A DNA stretch of 64,000 bases from Microcystis aeruginosa FD4 (lineage in GTDB: Bacteria > Cyanobacteriota > Cyanobacteriia > Cyanobacteriales > Microcystaceae): NCBI RefSeq assembly GCF_009792235.1, contig NZ_CP046973.1, positions 1,302,001-1,366,000 of the forward strand, read 5' to 3'. The notes beneath the pieces are model-generated. The model saw only the letters and a program-made list of their open reading frames with translations, was not told the DNA's origin and made no database searches. A program made the translations under genes and the position numbers. Position 1 is the stretch's first letter, and each line of letters begins with the position of its first letter. Shown here in pieces: positions 53,252-63,611 of the stretch.

Positions 53252-56200
53252 ATGATGGAATCTGATGATAGACACGAACACAACGTCTTAGTCTTTCCCA
53301 CTTTAGAGGCAGCCATTGCCCAGGCACAGGGGTTACTAGCGAATTTTGTCAGCGATATCAGTCTCAGTAGTAAGATTGACTTAGTGTTCGGTACTCAAGT
53401 AGATAGCAGCGCCGCGAAGTCCTTAATTACTGAGTTAGCGGCGGAGGATTCGACGGCGTTACCGAAGATTGAGGTTCGCTCTGCTTCGGAGATTAATGGA
53501 GCAAATGCTGCTTTTGCTGGGGCGAGTTATACCATTTATCTGTCCTGGGAGTTTCTGACAGAAAATGCTGGGAATGTATCGGCAATTACGGCTGTCTTGC
53601 TGGAGGAAATTGGCCATGTGATCGATTTTCGGTTGAATGCTTCTGATACCCTGGGGGATGAAGGGGAATTGTTTTCTGCTTTGGTGCGGGGAGTTGTTTT
53701 AAATGAGGGGGAATTGCAACGGATTAAGGGGGAGGATGATAGTGCTGTTGTTACGATTGATGGCGAAACAGTACAAATTGAACAAGCTACTACTAATCTA
53801 GGTTTGAGAGAAGGATATGGCTATCGAGATGACTCGATAGATATTTATGATTATTCGGATATCTGGATATTTGAAACTTCTGCAATAGGAGGAGTAGATG
53901 ACTATGTCAAGGTGTATTCAAATTTTACTAACGTTGACTTGGTTTTAGGTCTTGTCGATTATAACAACAACTTAATTCGGAGTTCTGATGATAACGGTTC
54001 TAATTATAACTACGAAAAAGTATCACTGGCTAATTTACCGCAAGGAACATATAAAGCTGTTGTTGGTAACTATTATACAAACTCAATTCCTTATCCTTAC
54101 TATGCTAACTACAGACTAGAAATTGATGCCCCTACTGCTCCCTTAATTCTTCAAGATAATTACGAACCTAATAACAGTTTAGCTCAAGCAGAACCTGTTA
54201 GCAGTGGCACTCCATACGACATTAATAATAATCAGATTTATATCTTTGATAATTTGTCTATTCACTCAGCAACAGATACTGATTTCTTTAAGTTTACCAT
54301 CAATAACTATGCCACAGCAGACAATCGAATTGTAGCCCAAGTTAATATTACAACAGGGGACATTGATCTGAATTTGTATAATAGCTCAGGAAGTATTATT
54401 TATAGTACCTATTCGACAGCTAGTGGGGCTGGTTATAACTATATTTCTTTAGAGGGATTATCACCAGGTACATATTATCTGCAAGCAGTAAGTTTTGAGT
54501 ATAATTTGACAGCTAACTATAGTTTAGGGTTTAGTCTTCCTAAGTCTCTAAGTCCAGATATTTATGAACCTAATGATACTTTTGCTACCTCCACAAATTT
54601 AGGAGCAATTAGTGGATTTCTACGAAAAGATAATTTATCAATTCACAATGGTACGGATCTTGATGGATTTAAATTTACCATTGCTGGACAAACTAATGCC
54701 CAAAATTATGTCAAAATTGATTTTGAAAATAATCGAGGTAATTTAGATTTATTGTTGGTAAATGATCAATATAAATTAATTGATTATTCTACGACTAATT
54801 CTGATGGTGAAGCTATTTCTTTACAAGGTTTACCCGCAGGAACTTATTATGTTGTAGTAGCCAGTCTCGCAAGAGAAACAAATCAATATAGTTTATCTAT
54901 TAATGCACCAGGAAATACAACTAGCATCGGTAATGATGTCTTTGAAAGCAACAATAGTAAGTCAGCAGCTAAAAATTTACACGATCCCAATTATGGTTGG
55001 ACAACAGAAACAGGATTTCATGCTTGGCAAAATTTATCTATTAGTCAAAGTGATGAAGATTGGTTTAAGTTTGACCTAAAACAACTAGGTAAATTAGGAA
55101 ATTATGTTGCTATTGCCTTAGATAATAGTCAAGGTGATCTTGATTTAGAACTGTATAACTCTGCTGGAACTAAGCTTAAAGAAGCTAAAGGTTCTCGTGA
55201 TGTTGAATTAATTAGTCTGGATAAAGATAGTAATGGAAATACTTTGGCTGTCGGCACTTATTATGTCCGGGTTTTAGGATATAACGGAGCAATTAATCCT
55301 AATTATACCTTGGCAATTAATACTCCCGGAGGAGATCAGTTTGAAGAAAACGACACCAAAGAACAGGCTAAAGTTTTAACCACATTCCGAACTACTTATC
55401 AAAAATCTTGGAAAAATCTTTCTATTGATTCTATTGATGATGAGGACTGGTTTAAGTTCAATTTACCTAGTAAGGGGATGGGGAATGATTACATCAGTAT
55501 TAGTTTTGATGATTCTCTGGGAGATTTAGATTTAGAACTTTATAACAGTAGTGATACTACTAAAATTAAATCTTCGGCAGGAGTAAGTAATACAGAACAA
55601 ATTTCCTTACAAGGTTTGGTAACGGGAGATTATTTTATCAAAGTTTTTGGTTATAGTGGGGATACAAATCCTAATTATACCTTAACTATTAACGCGCCAA
55701 TTTCTAATCCTGCTGATAGCTTTGAATCTAATAATACTCAAGTGACTGCGTCTGATTTGAATAAACAATTACATCTGGGACAATCGGGACAGCAAACTAT
55801 CACCATCGGGAATAATCCAGAAAAGCCCTTATCTATTCATAGTAAGGATGATGTTGACTGGTTTAAATTTACGATTGCTACTAAAGGTAAAGATGGAGAT
55901 TATGCTGCGATCGCTCTTGATCACACTCTTGGGGATTTAGATTTTCAACTGTATAATTCATCTGGAGAATTATTAGACACTTCTGAGGGGGTTGCTAATG
56001 TTCATAAGATTGACTTAAAAGGTAAAGCAGCAGACACTTATTACGTCAAAGTATATGGATATAATGGAGCAACTAACCCTAGTTATATCCTGACAGTAAA
56101 TGCGCCTTTTAATGCGGTTACGGGAGATTGGTCTGAGACGAATAGTTCTGAACCAGATACCTATCAACAAGCTAAAGATTTAGGCAAGATCAACCGCACT

Positions 56201-59200
56201 TTCAATCAAGGAAATCTGTCTATTACTCAAGGTGATATTGATTGGTTTAAGTTTGAAATTGATGCTGATGGTAGTAAAGATAATCAAGTTGGCATTAATT
56301 TTAATCATCAACAGGGAGACTTAGATATTGAACTCTATAAAGCTGATGGTACAACTCTTGTAGATTCATCACAAGGAGTCAGTAATGTTGAGTCAATTTC
56401 TCTAGCAGGACGTACTAAAGGGGTTTATTATCTCAAGGTTTATCGATATGATGAAGAAACAACTAATCCTAGTGGTGAAAAAACAACTAATCCTAGTTAT
56501 GAACTCTTTATTAATGCTCCTCAAAATAGTACAGGTGATTGGGCTGAAGGAACAAATGGAAATAATAGCAATACCACCGCCCATAATTTACGCGATATAG
56601 AGGGATTACAAACTTGGGATCCTCTTTCATTACACAATAAAACTGATGTAGATTGGTTTAAATTCAACGTTTTGAATACTGCTGATGTTAATAATTATAT
56701 TAGTATTCAGTTTGATAATACTCAAGGAGATTTAGATTTATATCTCTATGATGCAACAGGAAATACACTGTTAGGTAAATCTGAAACTGCCGATGGTCTT
56801 GAAAAAGTTAAATTGACTAATACTACTGGAAATTATCTAGGAGTAGGTACTTATCTTGTGAAAGTAGCAAGACACAGCCAAAACTCAGATGCAGTAGATT
56901 ATCAATTATATATTGATGCGCCTAGCCGTGATCAAACAGACTGGGCTGAACCTAATAATAGTAAAACAGAGGCAAAAGATTTACAAGAAGTTCAAGGAAC
57001 AAAGAGTTGGTCGGGGCTTTCTATTGATAAGGGAGGAGATCAAGACTGGTTTAAGTTTAAAACTATTGGTACTGGAGTAACAGGCCATTCTATTAGCATC
57101 GAGTTTGATAATGATAATGGCAAGGGAGATTTACAAATTGAACTCTATGACAACAATGGTAATTTAATTCAGAATCGTACCTCAAATTCTAATAGTAATC
57201 GGGAACGCATTTCTTTAGAAGGTTTGACTGCTAATACTTACTATGTCAAAGTTATTGGCAAGGATAATACTGTCACAAATCCGAATTATTCCCTGATTAT
57301 TGATGCGCCACAAGTTGCGGAATCTGATTGGATTGATCAGCAACAGCAAAATCCTAATAATAGCCGAACCACTGCTTATGATTTGCGTAATGTTGACAAT
57401 ACATTGGCATTAAGTGGGTTATCAATTCATCCGAATACAGATCAAGATTGGTTTAAATTTACCTTAGATAAAGCTGCTGTATTGGGTCAGGTTGCAAGAA
57501 TTGATTTTAATCATTTTGAAGGGAATCTACAACTAGAACTATTTGATAGTAATGGTATTTCTTTAGGACAGTCAAATACTGATCAAAACTTTGAGGAGAT
57601 TTCCTTAGCGGGTAAAGGTGCAGGAACTTATTATGTTAAGGTTTCAGGAGTTAGTGGTGCCACTAATCCTGAGTATAGTTTAACGGTAATGGGGACACCA
57701 GAAGCGCAACCCGATCAGCTTGAACCGAATGATAGTCCTATTAGTGCTTATGAGTTGCGGGATTTAGAACAAACGACTTCCGATCGTGGTCTCGGTTCAA
57801 GTTCTGGTTTTAATTTCGGTCATAGCGGCTCAATTACAAGTTGGTATACAAACAATGTAGCTATTCCTCAACTTTTCCAACAGGCCAACCCGTTAAGTTA
57901 TTTGGGCAATAATCTTGGTCTTGGTTCAAGTTCTGGGTTTAATTTCGGTTATAACGGAAACTCTCTTAGTTATAATCCCTTCAACTCCTCAACTTTGCAA
58001 CAGGCCAACCAGTTAATTTCTTTTGGCAATAGTCTTGGTCTCGGTTCAAGTTCTGGGTTTAATTTCGGTTATAACGGAAACTCTCTTAGTTATAATCCCT
58101 TCAACTCCTCAACTTTGCAACAGGCCAACCAGTTAATTTCTTTTGGCAATAGTCTTGGTCTCGGTTCAAGTTCTGGGTTTAATTTCGGTTATAACGGAAA
58201 CTCTCTTAATTATAATCCCTTCAACTCCTCAACTTTGCAACAGGCCAACCAGTTAATTTCTTTTGGCAATAGTCTTGGTCTTCTTTCATCCACTCAACAA
58301 GCTTCATTAAGCGCCGATTTAAGCTCGATTTATTCTAATTATTTATATAATCATTACACTAATAATAAAAATAGCAATAATTCTCAGCTTTTATCTTCAC
58401 TCTCTAACCTCTCCATCCACAACGCCAACGACAAAGACTGGTTTAAATTTGACCTGAGTAAAGATGGAGAAATAGGACAATTTATTGCTATTAACTTCGA
58501 CAACAACCAAGGTGATCTAAAATTAGAACTGTTTGAAGGGTTTGACCCTGCTACCAATACCACCGAAACCCAATATCAAACACACCTTGTCGAACTTGCT
58601 AACGGTACTGGTGACACCGAACAAATTAGCCTCGAAGGGTTAGCCAAAGGTAGTTATTATATCCGGGTTAGTGGAGTAAAAGGAGTTAGTGGAGTAAACG
58701 CAACTAACCCCAATTACAGCTTATCTCTCAGCGCGCCTCCTCCTATTAACGACACAGGAACAGGAGACTTTGCCGAACCCAACAACACCAGTGATAAAGC
58801 TTATGATCTGCGAGAAGTAGAAGGCAGTAAAGTCCTTACAGGTCTTTCAATTCACAATACAACTGATATCGACTGGTTCCAATTTACCACTAAAGCCACA
58901 GGTAAAGAAGGAAACATTGTCCGTATTGATTTTAGTGACTCTCAGGGTGATTTAGACCTAGTTCTTTATAATCAAAGTGGCACAGAAATCAAACGTTCAC
59001 AAACCACAGAAAACTTTGAAGAAATTAGTCTGAAAGATTTAACAGCAGGAACTTATAAAGTTCAAGTCTTAGGTTACGACGGTGCAACCAATCCTAACTA
59101 TAGTCTATCTATCGTTGCACCTGATACCACTGTTAACCCTGATAATCTTGAACCGAATAATGATTTTGCTAATGCTACCCTTTTAGGTCAAAACGGTAAT

Positions 59201-62200
59201 GTAAGCAACCTATCGGGTTTAACCATTCATTCTGGTGATACCGATTTCTTTAAATTTACTACCAAAGCAACCGGAACCGCAGGAAATTCAGTCAGTATTC
59301 AATTTGAAAATGCTCAAGGTGACTTACAACTTGAACTGTACGACAAAGACAACCTCACAACTCCCCTTAAATTCTCCAGAGGAACCAGCAATAACGAAAC
59401 CATTTCCCTTAGTGGTCTTCCGGTTGACACCTACTATGTCAAAGTCTTAGGTAATGGAACTAACGTCACCAACAATTATCAACTCTACCTTGATGCACCC
59501 ATTCAAGCCACTTTACCTGGACAAGATGACTGGACAATTATGGTCTATATGACCGCCAGCACTCTTGCTGAGGCTGCTTTTGATGATATTAATGAGATGG
59601 AATGGGCCACTTCTCGGTTGCCAAGTACAGTTAACTTTGCTGTACTTTGGGATCAAAGTGCTGCCGGACAAACTTACCCTAGTGGTGGAAGTACCACTTG
59701 GGGAGATACGGGACGGGCAATCATCCAAGCTGACACCAATCAGAATACTGTTGCCACTAACTTTGAACGAATTGGTGAGAAGAATACTGGCGATCCTCAA
59801 ACTCTCGTTGACTTTGTTGAATGGGCAAAAACGGCGGCGGCTGCCAAAAACTATGCTCTTGTTATGTGGGATCACGGTGGCGGTGATTTTGGATTTAACG
59901 TTGACGATTCGGATAATCAAACTGCTGACAGGATGTATAGCAATGAGCTAGTATCGGCTCTTAGGACTCTCAAAAATGATGGGGTTAACTTCAATTTAGT
60001 CGCCTTTGATGCTTGCGTCATGGCAATGGCTGAAGTTTGCTATGCAGTGCGGGACTATAGTGATGTTTTTGTTGCTTCTGAAGAAAATATAGCTGGTTCA
60101 GGCTATAACTATACCACTGCTTTCTCTAGCTTAGTGAACAATCCTAGCCAAGTTACGACTGAAGCTCTAGCTTCGGGGATTGTAGAGAGTTTCGGGCAGC
60201 AATATGTCGGGAAAGTTGAAAAAACTGATACCCTTTCAGCTTCCGATACAGATAAGTTTAATGGCTTAACTTCGGCACTCAAGGCTTTTACTGATGCTGT
60301 TAAAAATGCCACTACTTCTGATTGGAATGCAATTCTCGCTGCTCGACAAGGAGCAACACCTTTTAATAATATTCTGGGGAATCAAGGCACTTTCTATGCC
60401 AATCGAGATTTAGGTAAGTTTGTACAGGCAATTGCCAATGATAGCAGTGTCATCAATAGTATTCGTCAAGCTGCTTCTGGTGTCTCTACAGCACTACAAA
60501 ACCTTGTCTTTGATCGAACAGCAGATCGGCGTAGTACAAAAGGACTGACTATTTTACTCCCTGATTCAATTTCAAGGCTTAAAAATACTACGTTGTGGAC
60601 TGAATATTCCCAAAGAAATCAGGCTTTTTTAACCGCTTCTGGCTGGTCTAATTTCCTTGATACTTTTGCAACAAAAGAAGGAACAAATCGCAGTATTTCT
60701 TTACTGGATTGGGCAGAAGCTAACGACGTATCCGCACGCGCCTACAACTTCAACACTCTCATTGGTGACGGTCATCAATTTACAGGATTAAGCTTACATG
60801 ATCTTTCCGATGAAGACTGGTATCGCTTCACCACCAACGGAACTGCCGTTACAGGCGATAAAGTTGCCATTACCTACGACAAAACCAAGAATTTATCCTT
60901 CCTGCTACGAGATGTCAACGGCAACGAACAAACAGCCACAAATACCAGTACAGGGCAAGAAATTAGTCTAGCAGGATTGCCTCAAGGGGAATATCGCATC
61001 CTCGTAAAAGCTAATGGTTCTATCATCCCTGAATATTCCCTCACCATCAACGCACCAGGAACACCTAGTGATGGTAAAGATTGGGTGCGAGGCAATAACC
61101 AATCTTACAAAGCCGAAGATTTAGGCGTAATTACAGCTAAAACCCAATTTGCGGGATTGCAGGTTGACACATTACAGCCAGATTGGTTTGAATTTGAATT
61201 GCCCAAAGTCAATACCGACCAAATTACTCCTGTTAAAGTTACCATTAACCTCATTGGTAATCAAACTATCAAAACCGAACTCTTCAATTTTGAGAATTTG
61301 ACGACTTCTGTTGCTGTAAAAACTGGTACCGGTAAATTAGAATTAACCACTCCTAAGCCGCAACCAGGGCAAAAATATCAGCTAAAAATCAGTCAACCGA
61401 ATGGTCAAAATGCAGTGGCTTATTCCCTTTTATTTGATCCTACTTTTGAACCTAATTACACCCCAATCGAAGCTTTCGGTAACACCAAATTAGTCAAAGA
61501 CACCACCAATAACCTCTATGCTCAAATTGATAATAATAATCCCATCGCCATCAAAAATGGGGGGACTCAGATTACCACAAATATCTATTCAGGTTGGCAA
61601 ACTCTAGCAGCAGAAACCGTCAATGGAGTCAATCAAGTTTTATGGAAATATAACGATGGTAATTATCTCCACCTGTGGACTTTAGATAGTAACTGGAATT
61701 GGCAATCTTCAACCGGATGGTGGGGATTAAACTCCCCGGAAGCTTTCACCCAAGAAACCAACTTCCAACAAGATTTTAACGGTGATAATCAGATTGGTAA
61801 TCCCTACACCCCAATCGAAGCTTTCGGTAACACCAAATTAGTCAAAGACACCACCAACAAACTTTACGCTCAAATTGGCAATAATCATCCAATCGCCATC
61901 AAAAATGGGGGGACTCAGATTACCACAAATATCTATTCAGGTTGGCAAACTTTAGCCGCTGAAACCGTCAATGGAGTCAATCAAGTTTTATGGAAATATA
62001 ACGACGGTAATTATCTCCACCTGTGGACTTTAGATAGTAACTGGAATTGGCAATCTTCCACTGGATGGTGGGGATTAAACTCCCCAGAAGCTTTCACCCA
62101 AGAAACCAATTTCCAACAAGATTTTAACGGTGATAATCAGATTGGTAATCCCTACACCCCAATCGAAGCTTTCGGTAACACCAAATTAGTCAAAGACACC

Positions 62201-63418
62201 ACCAACAAACTTTACGCTCAAATTGGCAATAATCATCCAATCGCCATCAAAAATGGGGGGACTCAGATTACCACAAATATCTATTCAGGTTGGCAAACTT
62301 TAGCCGCTGAAACCGTCAATGGAGTCAATCAAGTTTTATGGAAATATAACGACGGTAATTATCTCCACCTGTGGACTTTAGATAGTAACTGGAATTGGCA
62401 ATCTTCCACTGGATGGTGGGGATTAAACTCCCCAGAAGCTTTCACCCAAGAAACCAATTTCCAACAAGATTTTAACGGTGATAATCAGATTGGTAATCCC
62501 TACACCCCAATCGAAGCTTTCGGTAACACCAAATTAGTCAAAGACACCACCAACAAACTTTACGCTCAAATTGGCAATAACAATCCCATTGCCATCAAAA
62601 ATGGGGGGACTCAGATTACCACAAATATCTATTCAGGTTGGCAAACCTTAGCAGCAGAAACCGTCAACGGAGTCAATCAAGTCCTCTGGAAATATAACGA
62701 CGGTAATTATCTCCACCTGTGGACTTTAGATAGTAACTGGAATTGGCAATCTTCAACCGGATGGTGGGAATTAAACTCCCTGGAAGCATTCACCCAAGAA
62801 ACCAACTTCCAACAAGATTTCAATGGTGATAATCAGATTGGTAATCTCTCCCTAGGTATTCTAGCGGTTTCTGCTAACGTCTCAGAACCCATTATCGGGT
62901 CATCAAACGATGATATTATCACCGGTACTGCGGACAATGATACCCTAATCGGTGGCGCTGGCAACGATACCCTCAATGGTGCTGCTGGAATCGATACTTT
63001 AACCGGTGGGGTGGGGACAGACATCTTCATCTTCCAATTTGGTCAGTCCACCTCGGCAGCCCTAGACCGAGTTACGGATTTTGCTATTGGTACTGATAAA
63101 ATTGACCTGCTTAGTCAAGCTGGTGCGGCAATTAATGCTCCTGTCGCTTTTACCCGGGCGGCAAATAGCACTGTAACCAACATTAACACCATTGTTACTA
63201 ACGTCTTCACCGATGCTAATGGGGCAACAGCCGGAAATCAAGCTCTCGGAATTAACAGTGCTGTTTTAGTGCGGGACAATACTGCTTCTACTTACCTAAT
63301 TATCAACGACGGTACGGCGGGTTTCCAAAGTGCTAATGATTTGGTGATTAATCTCACCGGGTTAACGGGTACTTTACCGGCGCTCGGTGCTATTGCGGTC
63401 AATAGTTTCTTTGTCTAA
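53252..63418 (+). CDS. Giant secreted PPC/clostripain (C11)/W-rich/RTX protein
   Basis: 3,388 aa. The N-terminal region has a degenerate metalloprotease-like motif LLEEIGHVIDFR (about 117-128). Fourteen or so PPC-type beta domains follow (SIHxxxDxDWFKF, GTYYVKV). A C11 clostripain-like domain (about 2090-2470) has DDWTIMVYMTAS, the catalytic His in MWDHGGGD and Cys in AFDACVMAMAEV. Two further PPC domains, four 116-aa W-rich repeats (61457-62848), RTX-type repeats (GGAGNDTLNG) and a type-I-secretion C-terminus end it. A low-complexity insert with 40-aa repeats splits PPC 10. It has no signal peptide, fitting type I secretion. ATG 53252 has GAGG 8 bases upstream. Confidence 0.85.
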   Translation: MMESDDRHEHNVLVFPTLEAAIAQAQGLLANFVSDISLSSKIDLVFGTQVDSSAAKSLITELAAEDSTALPKIEVRSASEINGANAAFAGASYTIYLSWEFLTENAGNVSAITAVLLEEIGHVIDFRLNASDTLGDEGELFSALVRGVVLNEGELQRIKGEDDSAVVTIDGETVQIEQATTNLGLREGYGYRDDSIDIYDYSDIWIFETSAIGGVDDYVKVYSNFTNVDLVLGLVDYNNNLIRSSDDNGSNYNYEKVSLANLPQGTYKAVVGNYYTNSIPYPYYANYRLEIDAPTAPLILQDNYEPNNSLAQAEPVSSGTPYDINNNQIYIFDNLSIHSATDTDFFKFTINNYATADNRIVAQVNITTGDIDLNLYNSSGSIIYSTYSTASGAGYNYISLEGLSPGTYYLQAVSFEYNLTANYSLGFSLPKSLSPDIYEPNDTFATSTNLGAISGFLRKDNLSIHNGTDLDGFKFTIAGQTNAQNYVKIDFENNRGNLDLLLVNDQYKLIDYSTTNSDGEAISLQGLPAGTYYVVVASLARETNQYSLSINAPGNTTSIGNDVFESNNSKSAAKNLHDPNYGWTTETGFHAWQNLSISQSDEDWFKFDLKQLGKLGNYVAIALDNSQGDLDLELYNSAGTKLKEAKGSRDVELISLDKDSNGNTLAVGTYYVRVLGYNGAINPNYTLAINTPGGDQFEENDTKEQAKVLTTFRTTYQKSWKNLSIDSIDDEDWFKFNLPSKGMGNDYISISFDDSLGDLDLELYNSSDTTKIKSSAGVSNTEQISLQGLVTGDYFIKVFGYSGDTNPNYTLTINAPISNPADSFESNNTQVTASDLNKQLHLGQSGQQTITIGNNPEKPLSIHSKDDVDWFKFTIATKGKDGDYAAIALDHTLGDLDFQLYNSSGELLDTSEGVANVHKIDLKGKAADTYYVKVYGYNGATNPSYILTVNAPFNAVTGDWSETNSSEPDTYQQAKDLGKINRTFNQGNLSITQGDIDWFKFEIDADGSKDNQVGINFNHQQGDLDIELYKADGTTLVDSSQGVSNVESISLAGRTKGVYYLKVYRYDEETTNPSGEKTTNPSYELFINAPQNSTGDWAEGTNGNNSNTTAHNLRDIEGLQTWDPLSLHNKTDVDWFKFNVLNTADVNNYISIQFDNTQGDLDLYLYDATGNTLLGKSETADGLEKVKLTNTTGNYLGVGTYLVKVARHSQNSDAVDYQLYIDAPSRDQTDWAEPNNSKTEAKDLQEVQGTKSWSGLSIDKGGDQDWFKFKTIGTGVTGHSISIEFDNDNGKGDLQIELYDNNGNLIQNRTSNSNSNRERISLEGLTANTYYVKVIGKDNTVTNPNYSLIIDAPQVAESDWIDQQQQNPNNSRTTAYDLRNVDNTLALSGLSIHPNTDQDWFKFTLDKAAVLGQVARIDFNHFEGNLQLELFDSNGISLGQSNTDQNFEEISLAGKGAGTYYVKVSGVSGATNPEYSLTVMGTPEAQPDQLEPNDSPISAYELRDLEQTTSDRGLGSSSGFNFGHSGSITSWYTNNVAIPQLFQQANPLSYLGNNLGLGSSSGFNFGYNGNSLSYNPFNSSTLQQANQLISFGNSLGLGSSSGFNFGYNGNSLSYNPFNSSTLQQANQLISFGNSLGLGSSSGFNFGYNGNSLNYNPFNSSTLQQANQLISFGNSLGLLSSTQQASLSADLSSIYSNYLYNHYTNNKNSNNSQLLSSLSNLSIHNANDKDWFKFDLSKDGEIGQFIAINFDNNQGDLKLELFEGFDPATNTTETQYQTHLVELANGTGDTEQISLEGLAKGSYYIRVSGVKGVSGVNATNPNYSLSLSAPPPINDTGTGDFAEPNNTSDKAYDLREVEGSKVLTGLSIHNTTDIDWFQFTTKATGKEGNIVRIDFSDSQGDLDLVLYNQSGTEIKRSQTTENFEEISLKDLTAGTYKVQVLGYDGATNPNYSLSIVAPDTTVNPDNLEPNNDFANATLLGQNGNVSNLSGLTIHSGDTDFFKFTTKATGTAGNSVSIQFENAQGDLQLELYDKDNLTTPLKFSRGTSNNETISLSGLPVDTYYVKVLGNGTNVTNNYQLYLDAPIQATLPGQDDWTIMVYMTASTLAEAAFDDINEMEWATSRLPSTVNFAVLWDQSAAGQTYPSGGSTTWGDTGRAIIQADTNQNTVATNFERIGEKNTGDPQTLVDFVEWAKTAAAAKNYALVMWDHGGGDFGFNVDDSDNQTADRMYSNELVSALRTLKNDGVNFNLVAFDACVMAMAEVCYAVRDYSDVFVASEENIAGSGYNYTTAFSSLVNNPSQVTTEALASGIVESFGQQYVGKVEKTDTLSASDTDKFNGLTSALKAFTDAVKNATTSDWNAILAARQGATPFNNILGNQGTFYANRDLGKFVQAIANDSSVINSIRQAASGVSTALQNLVFDRTADRRSTKGLTILLPDSISRLKNTTLWTEYSQRNQAFLTASGWSNFLDTFATKEGTNRSISLLDWAEANDVSARAYNFNTLIGDGHQFTGLSLHDLSDEDWYRFTTNGTAVTGDKVAITYDKTKNLSFLLRDVNGNEQTATNTSTGQEISLAGLPQGEYRILVKANGSIIPEYSLTINAPGTPSDGKDWVRGNNQSYKAEDLGVITAKTQFAGLQVDTLQPDWFEFELPKVNTDQITPVKVTINLIGNQTIKTELFNFENLTTSVAVKTGTGKLELTTPKPQPGQKYQLKISQPNGQNAVAYSLLFDPTFEPNYTPIEAFGNTKLVKDTTNNLYAQIDNNNPIAIKNGGTQITTNIYSGWQTLAAETVNGVNQVLWKYNDGNYLHLWTLDSNWNWQSSTGWWGLNSPEAFTQETNFQQDFNGDNQIGNPYTPIEAFGNTKLVKDTTNKLYAQIGNNHPIAIKNGGTQITTNIYSGWQTLAAETVNGVNQVLWKYNDGNYLHLWTLDSNWNWQSSTGWWGLNSPEAFTQETNFQQDFNGDNQIGNPYTPIEAFGNTKLVKDTTNKLYAQIGNNHPIAIKNGGTQITTNIYSGWQTLAAETVNGVNQVLWKYNDGNYLHLWTLDSNWNWQSSTGWWGLNSPEAFTQETNFQQDFNGDNQIGNPYTPIEAFGNTKLVKDTTNKLYAQIGNNNPIAIKNGGTQITTNIYSGWQTLAAETVNGVNQVLWKYNDGNYLHLWTLDSNWNWQSSTGWWELNSLEAFTQETNFQQDFNGDNQIGNLSLGILAVSANVSEPIIGSSNDDIITGTADNDTLIGGAGNDTLNGAAGIDTLTGGVGTDIFIFQFGQSTSAALDRVTDFAIGTDKIDLLSQAGAAINAPVAFTRAANSTVTNINTIVTNVFTDANGATAGNQALGINSAVLVRDNTASTYLIINDGTAGFQSANDLVINLTGLTGTLPALGAIAVNSFFV
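57916..58275 (+). repeat. Three 120-bp tandem repeats in the giant gene
   Basis: Three near-identical 40-residue units (GLGSSSGFNFGYNGNSLSY, NPFNSSTLQQANQLISFGNS), preceded by a diverged copy at about 57793, interrupt one PPC domain. The units are Ser/Asn/Gly-rich and probably form an exposed linker or adhesive loop. Confidence 0.85.
61457..62848 (+). repeat. Four 348-bp W-rich domain repeats in the giant gene
   Basis: Units begin at 61457, 61805, 62153 and 62501, each encoding 116 aa (YTPIEAFGNTKLVKDTTN, SGWQTLAAETVNGVNQVLWKY, HLWTLDSNWNWQSSTGWW). They resemble the tryptophan-rich C-terminal domains (W_rich_C) of Synechocystis-type exoproteins. Units 2 and 3 are practically identical, so expansion is recent. 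Confidence 0.85.
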
Positions 63419-63483
63419 ATTGATGGGGGGATTAATTCTCCCCTTTTAATTGTCTTTGATGATGAAAGTGAGGTAATCGTGCA

Positions 63484-63588
63484 ATGGATACCCGATTAAA
63501 ATATCAAGGTATTATTAAGACTGTTCTCCAGAATCATGCTAACTATCGTGCTACTTTACCTGATGGCTACACTTCTCAGGTTATATAG
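63484..63588 (+). pseudogene. XisI-like N-terminal fragment
   Basis: 34-aa frame MDTRLKYQGIIKTVLQNHAN and YRATLPDGYTSQVI, then a stop. This resembles the start of XisI-family proteins (MDxxxxYxxIIxxxL). It breaks off about 25 bp before the end of the IS630 transposase gene, suggesting that the IS inserted into it. Assignment is from pattern memory. Confidence 0.5.
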
Positions 63589-63611
63589 TTATTTCAAATA
63601 AGAACGAGACA

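Noticed and set aside
53252..53800. Functional zinc protease at the N-terminus of the giant protein
   Set aside because: The motif is EEIGH, lacking the first His of HExxH, so catalytic zinc binding is not supported; it was kept only as a degenerate motif.
59513..59951. Opposing frames of 128-135 aa inside the clostripain domain
   Set aside because: They overlap the conserved C11 sequence of the giant gene and have no independent signals.
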